Assembly: GCF_024347435.1 (NCBI RefSeq)
Contig: NZ_AP025481.1
Coordinates: 186,001-250,000, forward strand
Reading direction: 5' to 3'
Length of the DNA: 64,000 nt
From: Vibrio cyclitrophicus
GTDB taxonomy: Bacteria; Pseudomonadota; Gammaproteobacteria; Enterobacterales; Vibrionaceae
The notes beneath the pieces were generated by a model. It ran no database searches. It had not been told where the DNA came from and saw only the letters and a program-made list of their open reading frames with translations. Shown here piece by piece: positions 52,827 through 60,360 of the stretch (positions are counted from its first letter, which is position 1; each line of letters opens with the position of its first letter). The translations under genes and the position numbers were made by a program.

Positions 52827-54092
52827 ATGAATCTACATTGCCAAAATGTAACCGTAGACCTAAGGAAGGCTCTATTTGGTATAGCGAAGGCGCTTGATAA
52901 CGTCGGTTTTGAAAGCAAAAACCATGGACAAAGAGTGGGCTATATCGCCTATCGGTGTGCTTTGAGTGTAGGGTGGGAAGAAGAGCAGGCGCAACTCGCG
53001 TTTTCTCTAGGCTTAATTCACGATTGCGGTGTGTCACAAATTGACGAACAACTCAGTTTGACCTCAGTGTTTATTCCAGACTCAAGCTACCACCATTGTC
53101 AAAAGGGCTATCAGATTCTAAAAGAGTGCCCCGTCCTTTCAATCTTCTCTAAACCTGTACTTTATCACCATACTCCTTGGATTGAGTTAAAGACAATGCC
53201 AATCAGCGAGCTGGAAAAAGAGTTGGCTGCAATTGTGATGCTAGCCGATAGAGTAGATTATCTTTACGGTGTCACTTCTTCAGATCGTTACGGAAACCTG
53301 ACACCAGATGGCAAGGCGAGCATTATTGAACGTTTGACTGAACAAGCCGATGAGATGTTTGAAACTAACCTCGTTCAACACATGTGTGAGTTAGTTGATT
53401 TAGATGATTTCTGGTTTTCGATGGAGATCCCTTACATCGAAAATATGAGGGATAATTTTGAGCCAGTCCCCTTCTTTTCTCAACAAATGTCATTGGATGA
53501 GACGGTTGCCTTTGCTGAATTTATTGCTAATGTTGTGGATACCAAAAGTTCGTTTACTTTTAAGCACTCCTTGAAGGTTGGGCAACTTTCAGAATATTTA
53601 GCCAAACAGCTTGGTTACTCCTACACCACTCAACGCAAACTCTATTTAGCAGGGTTAGTTCACGACATTGGTAAATTGCAAACGCCAGGTGATATTCTCC
53701 ATAAGCCTGACTTACTGACTGATGAAGAGTATTGCTGTATTAAGAGGCACGCCACGGACACTCGATTCGCGTTGCAGGAACTGTTTAGCTCACCTCAGGT
53801 TTGTCAGTGGGCATCGAATCATCATGAAAGGTTAGATGGATCAGGCTACCCTATGGGAAAAACCGCTGAAGAGTTGGACCAACCGAGTCGAATTGTTGCT
53901 GTGGTGGATGTTTTCCAAGCATTAACGCAATCTCGACCTTATCGTAAGGGAATGACACTACAAGAGGCTCTCGCTATCTTAAGAGCTTATGTTGATAGCT
54001 ATAAGTTGGATCGAGAAGTGTTTGAGTGCCTTGAAAAACACGCACAATATTGCTTTGAATTATCGACTGATAAAAGAATGTATGCGTTTTGA
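52827..54092 (+). CDS. Tandem HD / HD-GYP phosphodiesterase
   Basis: A 421-residue soluble protein with two HD units. The N-terminal HD-like unit (about 10-200) keeps H65-D66 in LIHDCG but lacks a GYP motif. The C-terminal HD-GYP unit (about 220-410) has LVHDIGKL (H279, D280), IKRHAT and HHERLDGSGYP (332-342). HD-GYP proteins hydrolyse c-di-GMP. In V. cholerae V-cGAP1 has a comparable tandem plan and cleaves 3'3'-cGAMP, so cGAMP is a possible substrate (memory-based comparison, not tested). No membrane or receiver domain. Confidence 0.9.
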   Translation: MNLHCQNVTVDLRKALFGIAKALDNVGFESKNHGQRVGYIAYRCALSVGWEEEQAQLAFSLGLIHDCGVSQIDEQLSLTSVFIPDSSYHHCQKGYQILKECPVLSIFSKPVLYHHTPWIELKTMPISELEKELAAIVMLADRVDYLYGVTSSDRYGNLTPDGKASIIERLTEQADEMFETNLVQHMCELVDLDDFWFSMEIPYIENMRDNFEPVPFFSQQMSLDETVAFAEFIANVVDTKSSFTFKHSLKVGQLSEYLAKQLGYSYTTQRKLYLAGLVHDIGKLQTPGDILHKPDLLTDEEYCCIKRHATDTRFALQELFSSPQVCQWASNHHERLDGSGYPMGKTAEELDQPSRIVAVVDVFQALTQSRPYRKGMTLQEALAILRAYVDSYKLDREVFECLEKHAQYCFELSTDKRMYAF

Positions 54093-54166
54093 TGTTAGTG
54101 GATGCTGAAAGCAGTAAAGCATTTGTAAGTCATGTTCGAAGATAAATGACTAGACAATAAAAACAG

Positions 54167-54196
54167 AAAAGCGATGGCCGAGGCTATCGCTTTTTA
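54167..54196. terminator. Bidirectional terminator between the HD-GYP gene and the PTS genes
   Basis: AAAAGCGATGGCC/GGCTATCGCTTTTT hairpin with loop GA, between converging genes. Confidence 0.85.
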
Positions 54197-54239
54197 ATGG
54201 GGGCTGTTAGGAGATAAAGATTAAGATCTATAGAGCAAA

Positions 54240-54689
54240 TTAGTATCGTTTTAAGATCTCGATGATCTCTTGCTCTGTTTCCGCTGCAATGATGGCATCA
54301 ATGTCATCATCATTCTGGAACAACTCTGATAGCGCCATAATGGTGTGGATATGGCTATCTGAATCCATTGCAGCCAGAGTAATTGAAAGGTAAACGTCAC
54401 CGTTGTCTTCCGACTCTAAATCAACCCCTTTCTTGAACACGGTCACTTGCAGTGATGCCTCGTTCACACCATCTTCAGGGCGAGCATGAGGCATCGCAAT
54501 CTTTGGTGCTAGCACATAGTACGCGCCAATGTCTTTATGCTTTTGTTTAATAGCATCAACATAGCCTGCCTCGATTTTGTTGTGTGCTAGCAGTCTTGAA
54601 CAGGTCACATCAAGCGCAGCGTCAACGGTTAGGTTCTCGTCAGAGTTGATGATAACGCCTTGGTTACCAATTAAATCAAACAGGCTCAT
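54240..54689 (-). CDS. ulaC: PTS ascorbate-type IIA component
   Basis: About 149 residues from the ATG at 54689, which overlaps the IIC stop as ATGA; a further ATG four codons upstream is less likely. PTS_EIIA type 2 fold with the phospho-acceptor His in IAMPHARPEDG and the C-terminal HIHTIMALSELF. It takes phosphate from HPr and passes it to IIB. Last gene of the IIB-IIC-IIA set. Ascorbate is inferred from the UlaA-type IIC; no ulaD/E/F catabolic genes are in the window. Confidence 0.88.
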   Translation of the reverse strand: MSLFDLIGNQGVIINSDENLTVDAALDVTCSRLLAHNKIEAGYVDAIKQKHKDIGAYYVLAPKIAMPHARPEDGVNEASLQVTVFKKGVDLESEDNGDVYLSITLAAMDSDSHIHTIMALSELFQNDDDIDAIIAAETEQEIIEILKRY

Positions 54690-55942
54690 GAAACAATCCA
54701 TCCTAGAATCAGACCAACAACGCCGAAGTCGAAGTCAGCAAATGTTGTTGCTTCAAGACCAAGGCCACCCAGTACTGGAAGTAGCAGCATCGGTAGGAAA
54801 GAGATACATAGACCTTGCGTGAATGAACCTAGAATTGCACCACGTAGACCGCCAGTAGCGTTACCGTAAACACCAGCTGCGCCACCAACGAAGAAGTGAG
54901 GAACCACGCCTGCTACAATGATGGTCCAGCCAAGCGCGCCTTGAACAGCCATTGCTAGTAGGCCAGCTGCGAAAGAACAAAGGAAACCGATAAGTACCGC
55001 GTTTGGCGCTACAGGGAATACCATAGGGCAATCAAGAGCAGGTTTTGCACCCGGTACTAGTTTGTCCGAAATACCTTTAAATGCAGGAACGATTTCAGCA
55101 ATTAGCATCTTCACACCTTGCAGTACGATGTAAACACCACCCGCAAAGATGAGAGATTGCATGAAGGTGAAGACAACCCAGTTCTGACCACTTGATACCG
55201 TTTCTACAAACTCACCGCCAGCAATAATAGACGCAAGCATGAAGAATATAGCCATGGTTGTTGCAACAGCAACAGGCGTATCACGTAGGAACATCAGGCT
55301 TTTAGGAACTTGAATATCTTCCGTTGTTTTCGATGTGTCACCAAACTTGCTACCAATGAAACCAGACACGATGTAAGAAAGGGTAGAGAAGTGACCGATA
55401 GCCAGTTGATCAGTACCCATCACTTTCTCTGTGTACTTTTGGCCTAGTGCTGGCATCACAACCATCAGTGTGCCCACAATGAGCGAGCCGATTGCGACTA
55501 GAGCAGTGCCTTCAATGTTTGCTGTAGACAAAATTACGGCTACTAGCATAGACATGAACATTGTGTGGTGACCCGTTAAGAAAATATATTTTAAAGGAGT
55601 AATACGAGCCAATAAAATATTCACAACGAATGCGAAGAACATAATTAGAGCCATTTCATAACCGAATGCTTCTTGTGCTAATGCAACAATTGCTTCGTTA
55701 TTTGGAATAACACCACTTACGCCAAAAGCTTCAGTAAATACAACCGAAAAATTATTTAGTGCGCCAACAAGAGCGCCAGCACCAAAACCTAAAATTAGGA
55801 AACCCATCACGGTTTTAATTGTGCCTTTTAAAATGGTGGAAATATCTGCTTTTTGTGCAACAAGGCCAATGAAAGCAATTAAACCTACCATGATTGCTGG
55901 CTCTTTTAATAAGCCAAGCATGAACTCGAAAAAGTTTTGCAT
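54686..55942 (-). CDS. ulaA: PTS ascorbate-type IIC permease
   Basis: A 418-residue inner-membrane protein with ten or more hydrophobic segments, of the UlaA/SgaT family: LAFIGLVAQKADISTILKGTIKTVMGFLILGFG-like front part, ITPLKYIFLTGHHTMFMSMLVAVIL and GALGWTIIVAGVVPHFFVGGAAGVYGNATGG. E. coli UlaA is a little longer (465). It moves L-ascorbate (or a related sugar acid) while IIB phosphorylates it. 10 bp after the IIB gene, 4 bp overlap with IIA. Confidence 0.9.
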   Translation of the reverse strand: MQNFFEFMLGLLKEPAIMVGLIAFIGLVAQKADISTILKGTIKTVMGFLILGFGAGALVGALNNFSVVFTEAFGVSGVIPNNEAIVALAQEAFGYEMALIMFFAFVVNILLARITPLKYIFLTGHHTMFMSMLVAVILSTANIEGTALVAIGSLIVGTLMVVMPALGQKYTEKVMGTDQLAIGHFSTLSYIVSGFIGSKFGDTSKTTEDIQVPKSLMFLRDTPVAVATTMAIFFMLASIIAGGEFVETVSSGQNWVVFTFMQSLIFAGGVYIVLQGVKMLIAEIVPAFKGISDKLVPGAKPALDCPMVFPVAPNAVLIGFLCSFAAGLLAMAVQGALGWTIIVAGVVPHFFVGGAAGVYGNATGGLRGAILGSFTQGLCISFLPMLLLPVLGGLGLEATTFADFDFGVVGLILGWIVS

Positions 55943-55952
55943 AAATTTGACC

Positions 55953-56222
55953 TTACATGAAAGTTTTTAATTGTTCTTCGATGGATGCTTTGTCAAAAAT
56001 ATTTTTAAGGCTGATGATATTCTCTTTTCCGCCTTCTTTTAACTGGTTTGCAACATCTGTTGCTGCTACCCAAATATCAGCATTACTTGAAGCCGCAGAT
56101 GATAGATCTTCATGATCGACTTCTGCTTCAAAACCCATTTTTTTAGCGACTTCTTTTACTGCCATTTCCATCATAAGTGAAGTACCAAGGCCATTACCGC
56201 AAACTACAAGGATCTTTTTCAT
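55953..56222 (-). CDS. ulaB: PTS ascorbate-type IIB component
   Basis: An 89-residue protein of the lactose/ascorbate IIB fold. It has the phospho-cysteine C8 in ILVVCGNGLGTSLMMEM and length as in SgaB/UlaB. It receives phosphate from IIA and transfers it to the incoming sugar acid. It is the first gene of the PTS operon. A 9-bp inverted repeat about 100 bp upstream may be the operator. Confidence 0.92.
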   Translation of the reverse strand: MKKILVVCGNGLGTSLMMEMAVKEVAKKMGFEAEVDHEDLSSAASSNADIWVAATDVANQLKEGGKENIISLKNIFDKASIEEQLKTFM

Positions 56223-56318
56223 AATATTTGTCTCAATTGGATTTTAAAGGTTGAGAAGCTTCGTTCTCTTATTGTGTGAGAGCATAGTAATGGAAATATT
56301 ACGAATTCAATAAGATCT

Positions 56319-56349
56319 CCATCACAAAGTCAAAATGAGATTGTGATGG
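56319..56349. promoter_or_regulatory. Inverted repeat upstream of the PTS operon, candidate operator
   Basis: CCATCACAA (56319-56327) and TTGTGATGG (56341-56349) are perfect complements separated by 13 bp, 97-127 bp upstream of the IIB start. The TGTGAT half resembles a CRP half-site, but the spacing does not fit CRP. A DeoR-type (UlaR-like) operator is possible. Confidence 0.5.
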
Positions 56350-56507
56350 GGGTCTCGTTAATTTTCAGCAAAGATACAGAGTGAGACTTTGATCAAATTT
56401 AACTTTTTTATTCGAATATGCAATGTATTTTATTCAAAGAGATTGGCTTATTTATTTGAGGCGTGCGGGTGTGAACATCGAGCGGCTTTATTGAGGAAAA
56501 TAGACAA

Positions 56508-56993
56508 TTAATCGTATCGACCGTAATCGGTAAGCATTTTCTTGAGCATGCTATTAACGTCTTTGGTCTTTTTGCTTCTTTTTGTTAATTGGCTAAGTGA
56601 GGTTGGTTTTGGATTTTCAATTTTTTCATTATCTATATCTTCAAGCTTGTCTTTCATTTTTTGTACTGCGGGTAAGAGCATGCGAATTTCTTCATTATTC
56701 GCATTAGTCAGCACAACAATATTTTCAGATTCGACTTGGGTGATAGTAAGAATACCGTGTTTTACAGATTCAACTTGTTCACCAATCATAATTGACTCAG
56801 GAGCTACTGAACGATCGGTAAGTTGACCTGTACGTAATTTCGCCGCACTAATAGCGCGAATATTTCCAGTATTTTCAAACGCAACAATAACAGTATGTGT
56901 ATTGTAATATTCAACTACTGTCACATAGCCGTGTCTATTTGTTTTGAATCTAGCTCCATTGTTCATGTCGTGCGGAGCTTCCATTTTCTTCAC
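56508..56993 (-). CDS. Uncharacterised 161-residue protein with two internal beta repeats
   Basis: A basic soluble protein. Residues about 12-55 (NGARFKTNRHGYVTVVEYY, then IVAFENTGNIRAISAAKL) and about 70-110 (IGEQVESVKHGILTITQV, then IVVLTNANNEEIRMLLPA) look like two copies of a small beta-barrel, SH3-like motif. The C-terminal third is Lys-rich and charged. The first repeat recalls short domains found in phage and homing-endonuclease proteins. I cannot name a family. It lies on the PTS strand, 286 bp upstream of IIB. Confidence 0.6.
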   Translation of the reverse strand: MKKMEAPHDMNNGARFKTNRHGYVTVVEYYNTHTVIVAFENTGNIRAISAAKLRTGQLTDRSVAPESIMIGEQVESVKHGILTITQVESENIVVLTNANNEEIRMLLPAVQKMKDKLEDIDNEKIENPKPTSLSQLTKRSKKTKDVNSMLKKMLTDYGRYD

Positions 56994-57403
56994 GTGTGTC
57001 CTCTCTTCGTTTTGATGGCTGTTATATCTAATCAGCTCTAATTTTTATAGATAATGAATGGGTGAGTTAATACAAAGTATATACGCATCTAAACTTAAGA
57101 TGAATCTTGAAGTGGCGGTAAATGAGGCACAACACAGAAAAGGGGTAATAATTACACAGAATTAACTGCACAATTACTCTGCTCACTACAAGGCATAAAC
57201 ATCTCGCGCTCATTTCATAAAGCTTGTTTACAAGTGACTGTTAGGTAGCTTTTTATTAGGTAATTGGTCAATAAATACAGGTAAATATGTGATGAAATCT
57301 GCATTGATAGTAGTTTTGTAAATTATTGATTTAATGAATGTTTACTGATTGCGTCTGTTTTTGTTAGAACATCCTATTCAAAACAATAAGATAGGTAAAT
57401 ATA
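56994..57403. other. Intergenic region, no gene seen
   Basis: A 410-bp AT-rich divergent region between the 161-residue gene and the lipoprotein gene. No ORF, RNA gene or strong palindrome is supported. It presumably contains both promoters. Confidence 0.5.
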
Positions 57404-58024
57404 ATGAAAAAACTCGTCAGTTTACTGCTCGTTGCAGTATCGCTTGGGCTTTCTGGCTGTGCAACTGTATTAACTGCGGAACAAAGTGCTCCGCAATTGA
57501 GTGTGGTCCCACAAGAAAAAGCGCTGACTATTGCTGTCATTGATAAACGTCCATACGTTCTAGACCAAGATAAAGAACCAAAGTTTGAGGGCATTATTCG
57601 CAGTTCATTTGGGATACCTTATTCATATAATACGGCGACTCAGCAACCAATGTCTCAGTTTTTGACTGATAGGCTCGTTGCAGGCTTAAAGAAGCAGCAA
57701 GTGACGGTGGACTCAGTCGAGACGACACCAAACGAAGACATCACAAAAGTCGTTGAGCAGATGAAAGCGTTCGACAATAAATCTATGATGTTCGTCTTGA
57801 ATGAATGGAAGTATGATTTCCACGCGTTCACAGATAACTCTTGGTACAACGTTAATGTGATTATTTATGATGAAGCCGGTAAGAAGTTACTGAGTAAAAA
57901 CTTCCAAGGTGAGAATGATGTTCCGGATGGCGGCGCGATTATCAATGAGATGCAGCTTATCTATAAACAGCGTTTTGAAGAAATCTTTCAAGATGTTGAA
58001 GTAAAAAGTGCTTTGCTAAACTAG
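57404..58024 (+). CDS. Uncharacterised lipoprotein
   Basis: A 206-residue protein with a lipoprotein signal: MKKLVSLLLVAVSLGLSGC, lipobox L-S-G-C19. Residue +2 is Ala, so outer-membrane sorting by Lol is expected. The mature domain is mixed alpha/beta with TIAVIDKRPYVLDQDKEPKFEGIIRSSFG and MQLIYKQRFEEIF, and resembles the YajG-like/NlpB-like surface-associated lipoproteins in general plan, but I do not assign a family. Single gene with its own terminator. Confidence 0.75.
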   Translation: MKKLVSLLLVAVSLGLSGCATVLTAEQSAPQLSVVPQEKALTIAVIDKRPYVLDQDKEPKFEGIIRSSFGIPYSYNTATQQPMSQFLTDRLVAGLKKQQVTVDSVETTPNEDITKVVEQMKAFDNKSMMFVLNEWKYDFHAFTDNSWYNVNVIIYDEAGKKLLSKNFQGENDVPDGGAIINEMQLIYKQRFEEIFQDVEVKSALLN

Positions 58025-58050
58025 TTACTGGTATTTTCTTTTATATTCTA

Positions 58051-58079
58051 GAAAAGCCACGTCCTGTGGCTTTTTATTT
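58051..58079 (+). terminator. Terminator of the lipoprotein gene
   Basis: AAAAGCCAC/GTGGCTTTTT with loop GTCCT, about 30 bp after the stop codon. Confidence 0.9.
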
Positions 58080-58184
58080 TAACAATAGATCTAGTTAACT
58101 TATATCTGACTGCTCCGGTCGATCTCACCGATAAACACTCCGTTTTGCGCAATCCTTAACCGCGCGATCGTTTGCGTCAAAATA

Positions 58185-58200
58185 TGTGATGAAAGTCTCA
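58185..58200 (+). promoter_or_regulatory. Candidate CRP site upstream of nupC
   Basis: TGTGATGAAAGTCTCA matches TGTGA-N6-TCACA in the first half and 4 of 5 in the second. It is preceded by GATCGTTTGCG, a possible CytR-like element. In E. coli nupC is activated by CRP and repressed by CytR. Confidence 0.5.
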
Positions 58201-58221
58201 TTTAACTGTCTATACTTCTCT

Positions 58222-58321
58222 TCCGGTTTTAAGCCGGTGCTTAGCCAATACAAGCCGTCACATGGATATGTGAATGACCCCACGGACCGGACCAGCTACG
58301 TTCCACTGCTTGTATAAGGTG
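58222..58321 (+). ncRNA. Structured 5' leader RNA of the nucleoside transporter gene
   Basis: Three nested or adjacent helices can be drawn: CCGGTT/AGCCGG (from 58222), then ATACAAGC paired with GCTTGTAT (8 bp, about 58248-58255 with 58308-58315), and inside it GTCACAT/ATGTGA-GAC hairpin. The block ends just before an AAGGTGAT ribosome site and a short ORF. It does not match a riboswitch class that I know. An element controlling the transporter is plausible. Confidence 0.4.
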
Positions 58322-58329
58322 ATCTTTAC

Positions 58330-58449
58330 ATGAACAACTCGTTGTTACATTCGCTAACTTTGTTAGCTCCTTCATCGCGTAGCGTTTTGCTTGCGGTTCT
58401 TTGTCCTATTCCTTTGATGTCATTTATTTGGCTCATGTTCACTCTTTAA
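58330..58449 (+). CDS. Possible 39-residue hydrophobic leader peptide before nupC
   Basis: ATG 58330 with an excellent ribosome site AAGGTGAT 7 nt upstream, then 39 codons and TAA at 58447-58449, 18 bp before the nupC start. The product starts MNNSLLHSLTLLAPSSRSVL and ends WLMFTL; it is hydrophobic with one probable transmembrane stretch. Its position between a structured leader and nupC suggests a leader ORF that couples translation, or a small membrane protein. Neither is proven. Confidence 0.5.
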   Translation: MNNSLLHSLTLLAPSSRSVLLAVLCPIPLMSFIWLMFTL

Positions 58450-58467
58450 GGGCTACTAGGACACATT

Positions 58468-59676
58468 ATGAATATTCTATTTGGTCTTGTCGGTGTGATT
58501 GCACTGATTGCTTGTGCGTGCTTGTTATCTGAAAGTCGTTCTGCGATTAACTGGAAAACGGTCTCTCGTGCACTATTACTTCAAATCGGTTTCGCAGCCC
58601 TAGTGTTGTATTTTCCATGGGGACAATTGGCACTAACGAGCATGAGCAACGGTGTTTCTAGCCTGCTTGGTTTTGCGGACGCTGGTATCGCTTTTCTTTT
58701 CGGTGATCTAGCCACTGATGGTTTTATTTTCGCAGTTCGCGTACTTCCAATTATCATCTTCTTCAGTGCTTTGATCTCCGCGCTTTACTACTTAGGCGTA
58801 ATGCAAAAAGTGATTCAAATTCTTGGTGGTGCCGTGCAGAAACTGCTTGGTACCAGTAAAGCAGAATCTTTGGTCGCTACGGGCAACATCTTCCTTTCTC
58901 AGGGGGAGTCTCCTCTTCTTATTCGACCGTTTTTAAAATCTATGACTCGTTCTGAACTGTTTGCCGTCATGGCTGGTGGTATGGCATCGGTTGCGGGTAG
59001 CGTGCTAGGTGGTTATGCCGGATTAGGTGTTGAGCTTAAATACCTTATCGCAGCAAGCTTCATGGCGGCTCCTGGTAGCCTTTTAATGGCGAAGATCATT
59101 GTTCCTGAGCGCAGTACGCCAAGTGATTACGAGCACATTGAGCTAGATAAAGCAGACCAAAGCAATGTGATCGATGCACTGGCAAGTGGTGCAATGAACG
59201 GTATGAAAGTGGCAGTCGCTGTCGGTACTATGTTGATAGCCTTCGTGAGTGTGATTGCGATGGTAAACACAGGATTAGAAAGCTTGGGTGAAACGTTTGG
59301 TTTTGCGGGTATTACGCTGCAAGCTATCTTCGGTTACCTGTTCTCGCCTTTAGCATGGCTCATTGGTATCCCGAGTGATGAAGTTTTGATGGCGGGTTCA
59401 TACATCGGTCAGAAGATTGTAATGAACGAGTTTGTTGCTTTCATCGATTTCGTTGAGAACAAAGCGCTGTTATCTGAACACAGCCAAGTCATCGTGACGT
59501 TTGCTCTATGTGGCTTTGCTAACATTGGCTCTATCGCAATTCAGCTGGGTTCAATCGGTGTAATGGCACCAGAGCGTCGTGCTGAAGTGGCAAACTTAGG
59601 CTTGAAAGCAGTAGCTGCTGGTACGCTTGCAAACCTAATGAGTGCGTGTTTAGCGGGTATCTTCATCCTGCTTTAA
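58468..59676 (+). CDS. nupC: Concentrative nucleoside transporter (NupC/CNT)
   Basis: A 402-residue inner-membrane protein of the CNT family, length as in NupC (400). Features: early helices SLLGFADAGIAFLFGDL, then FAVRVLPIIIFFSALISALYYLGVMQ, the substrate loop FLSQGESPLLIRPF (G-Q-x-E-S-P type) and GSLLMAKIIVPE. It takes up nucleosides with Na+ or H+. The V. cholerae homologue vcCNT is a structurally known Na+-driven pyrimidine nucleoside carrier. Preceded by a CRP-like site and a structured leader with short ORF. Confidence 0.95.
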   Translation: MNILFGLVGVIALIACACLLSESRSAINWKTVSRALLLQIGFAALVLYFPWGQLALTSMSNGVSSLLGFADAGIAFLFGDLATDGFIFAVRVLPIIIFFSALISALYYLGVMQKVIQILGGAVQKLLGTSKAESLVATGNIFLSQGESPLLIRPFLKSMTRSELFAVMAGGMASVAGSVLGGYAGLGVELKYLIAASFMAAPGSLLMAKIIVPERSTPSDYEHIELDKADQSNVIDALASGAMNGMKVAVAVGTMLIAFVSVIAMVNTGLESLGETFGFAGITLQAIFGYLFSPLAWLIGIPSDEVLMAGSYIGQKIVMNEFVAFIDFVENKALLSEHSQVIVTFALCGFANIGSIAIQLGSIGVMAPERRAEVANLGLKAVAAGTLANLMSACLAGIFILL

Positions 59677-59707
59677 GCGAGATTCAGTTGAAGCGAATAT
59701 CTTTCTT

Positions 59708-59741
59708 GCGGATTCAACGTGAGAAGGGTGTCCGCTTTTTT
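59708..59741 (+). terminator. Terminator of nupC
   Basis: GCGGA/TCCGC stem with an 18-nt loop and T6, about 35 bp after the stop codon. Confidence 0.65.
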
Positions 59742-59860
59742 GTGCCTGCTCGTTAAGTTGATTCAGATTCAAGCTAACACTTTCATAGCTCTGCAGTGTA
59801 CAAGGTTCACTCGGAAGAGTAATAGAGCAAGTCTCTCTTATCCTATATACTTGAATATCA

Positions 59861-59940
59861 TTAGGTTGCGATTAATGTCATTCTGTTTCGATTAATAGCA
59901 TTCGGTTTCGATTAAGCACATCCGTTTTCGACGAAGGATA
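59861..59940 (+). repeat. Four degenerate 20-bp tandem repeats
   Basis: Units at 59861, 59881, 59901 and 59921 align on the core T(T/G)(T/C)GATTAATxxCAT. Units 2 and 3 differ at only a few positions; units 1 and 4 are more diverged. The array lies 36 bp before the small membrane protein gene. It could be a binding-site array or a decaying repeat. Confidence 0.75.
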
Positions 59941-59975
59941 ATGGCAACCAAGTCCAATAAATCAAAGGTCTCCCC

Positions 59976-60245
59976 ATGAACATGCGCGTTCTCATTGGTA
60001 TTATCACTGCTTTTATCGGCTTGTTTGCGATGGTTTATCTTATTGCCGGTGGCACTCAGTTTCCCATCTACCAGTGGCCGCAAGAAGCGTATCTCGGTTT
60101 GGTGTTTAGCGTAGTATGGGGCGCTGGCGTCGCAGCATCGGTGGCTTATGTCTTCTCAGCTTTGGTGTTTGTGACTGTCGCGGTGGTTTGCTATGCGATC
60201 GGTTATAAAATCGGTGGGCTCTTTTCAAGCAAGCCGGAAGCTTAA
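59976..60245 (+). CDS. Small membrane protein, 89 residues
   Basis: Two or three hydrophobic segments: VLIGIITAFIGLFAMVYLIAG, then a loop with FPIYQWPQEAYLG, then VFSVVWGAGVAASVAYVFSALVFVTVAVVCYAIGYKIGG. No charge-rich soluble domain. No family is recognised. It lies 115 bp before the RND efflux operon on the same strand but with intervening direct repeats, so it is probably a separate unit. Confidence 0.6.
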   Translation: MNMRVLIGIITAFIGLFAMVYLIAGGTQFPIYQWPQEAYLGLVFSVVWGAGVAASVAYVFSALVFVTVAVVCYAIGYKIGGLFSSKPEA

Positions 60246-60288
60246 ACCATAAGTTCAAACAGACGACTCTTTGCACGTTCTTTTGGGG

Positions 60289-60316
60289 TTAACACTCGCC
60301 TTAACCCTCTCTTAAC
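60289..60316 (+). promoter_or_regulatory. Three TTAAC direct repeats upstream of the RND operon
   Basis: TTAAC occurs at 60289, 60301 and 60312, about one helical turn apart, 45-72 bp before the start of the outer-membrane component. Direct repeats with 11-bp spacing are the binding pattern of OmpR-family response regulators. No particular regulator can be named. Confidence 0.5.
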
Positions 60317-60360
60317 CCCCAACTCATTATCTTGTCTCCATTCTTACAGGAGACAAGAAG

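Noticed and set aside
58222..58321. Leader before nupC as a known riboswitch (purine, c-di-GMP, TPP, Mn)
   Set aside because: None of the conserved core motifs of these classes is present; kept only as an unclassified structured leader.
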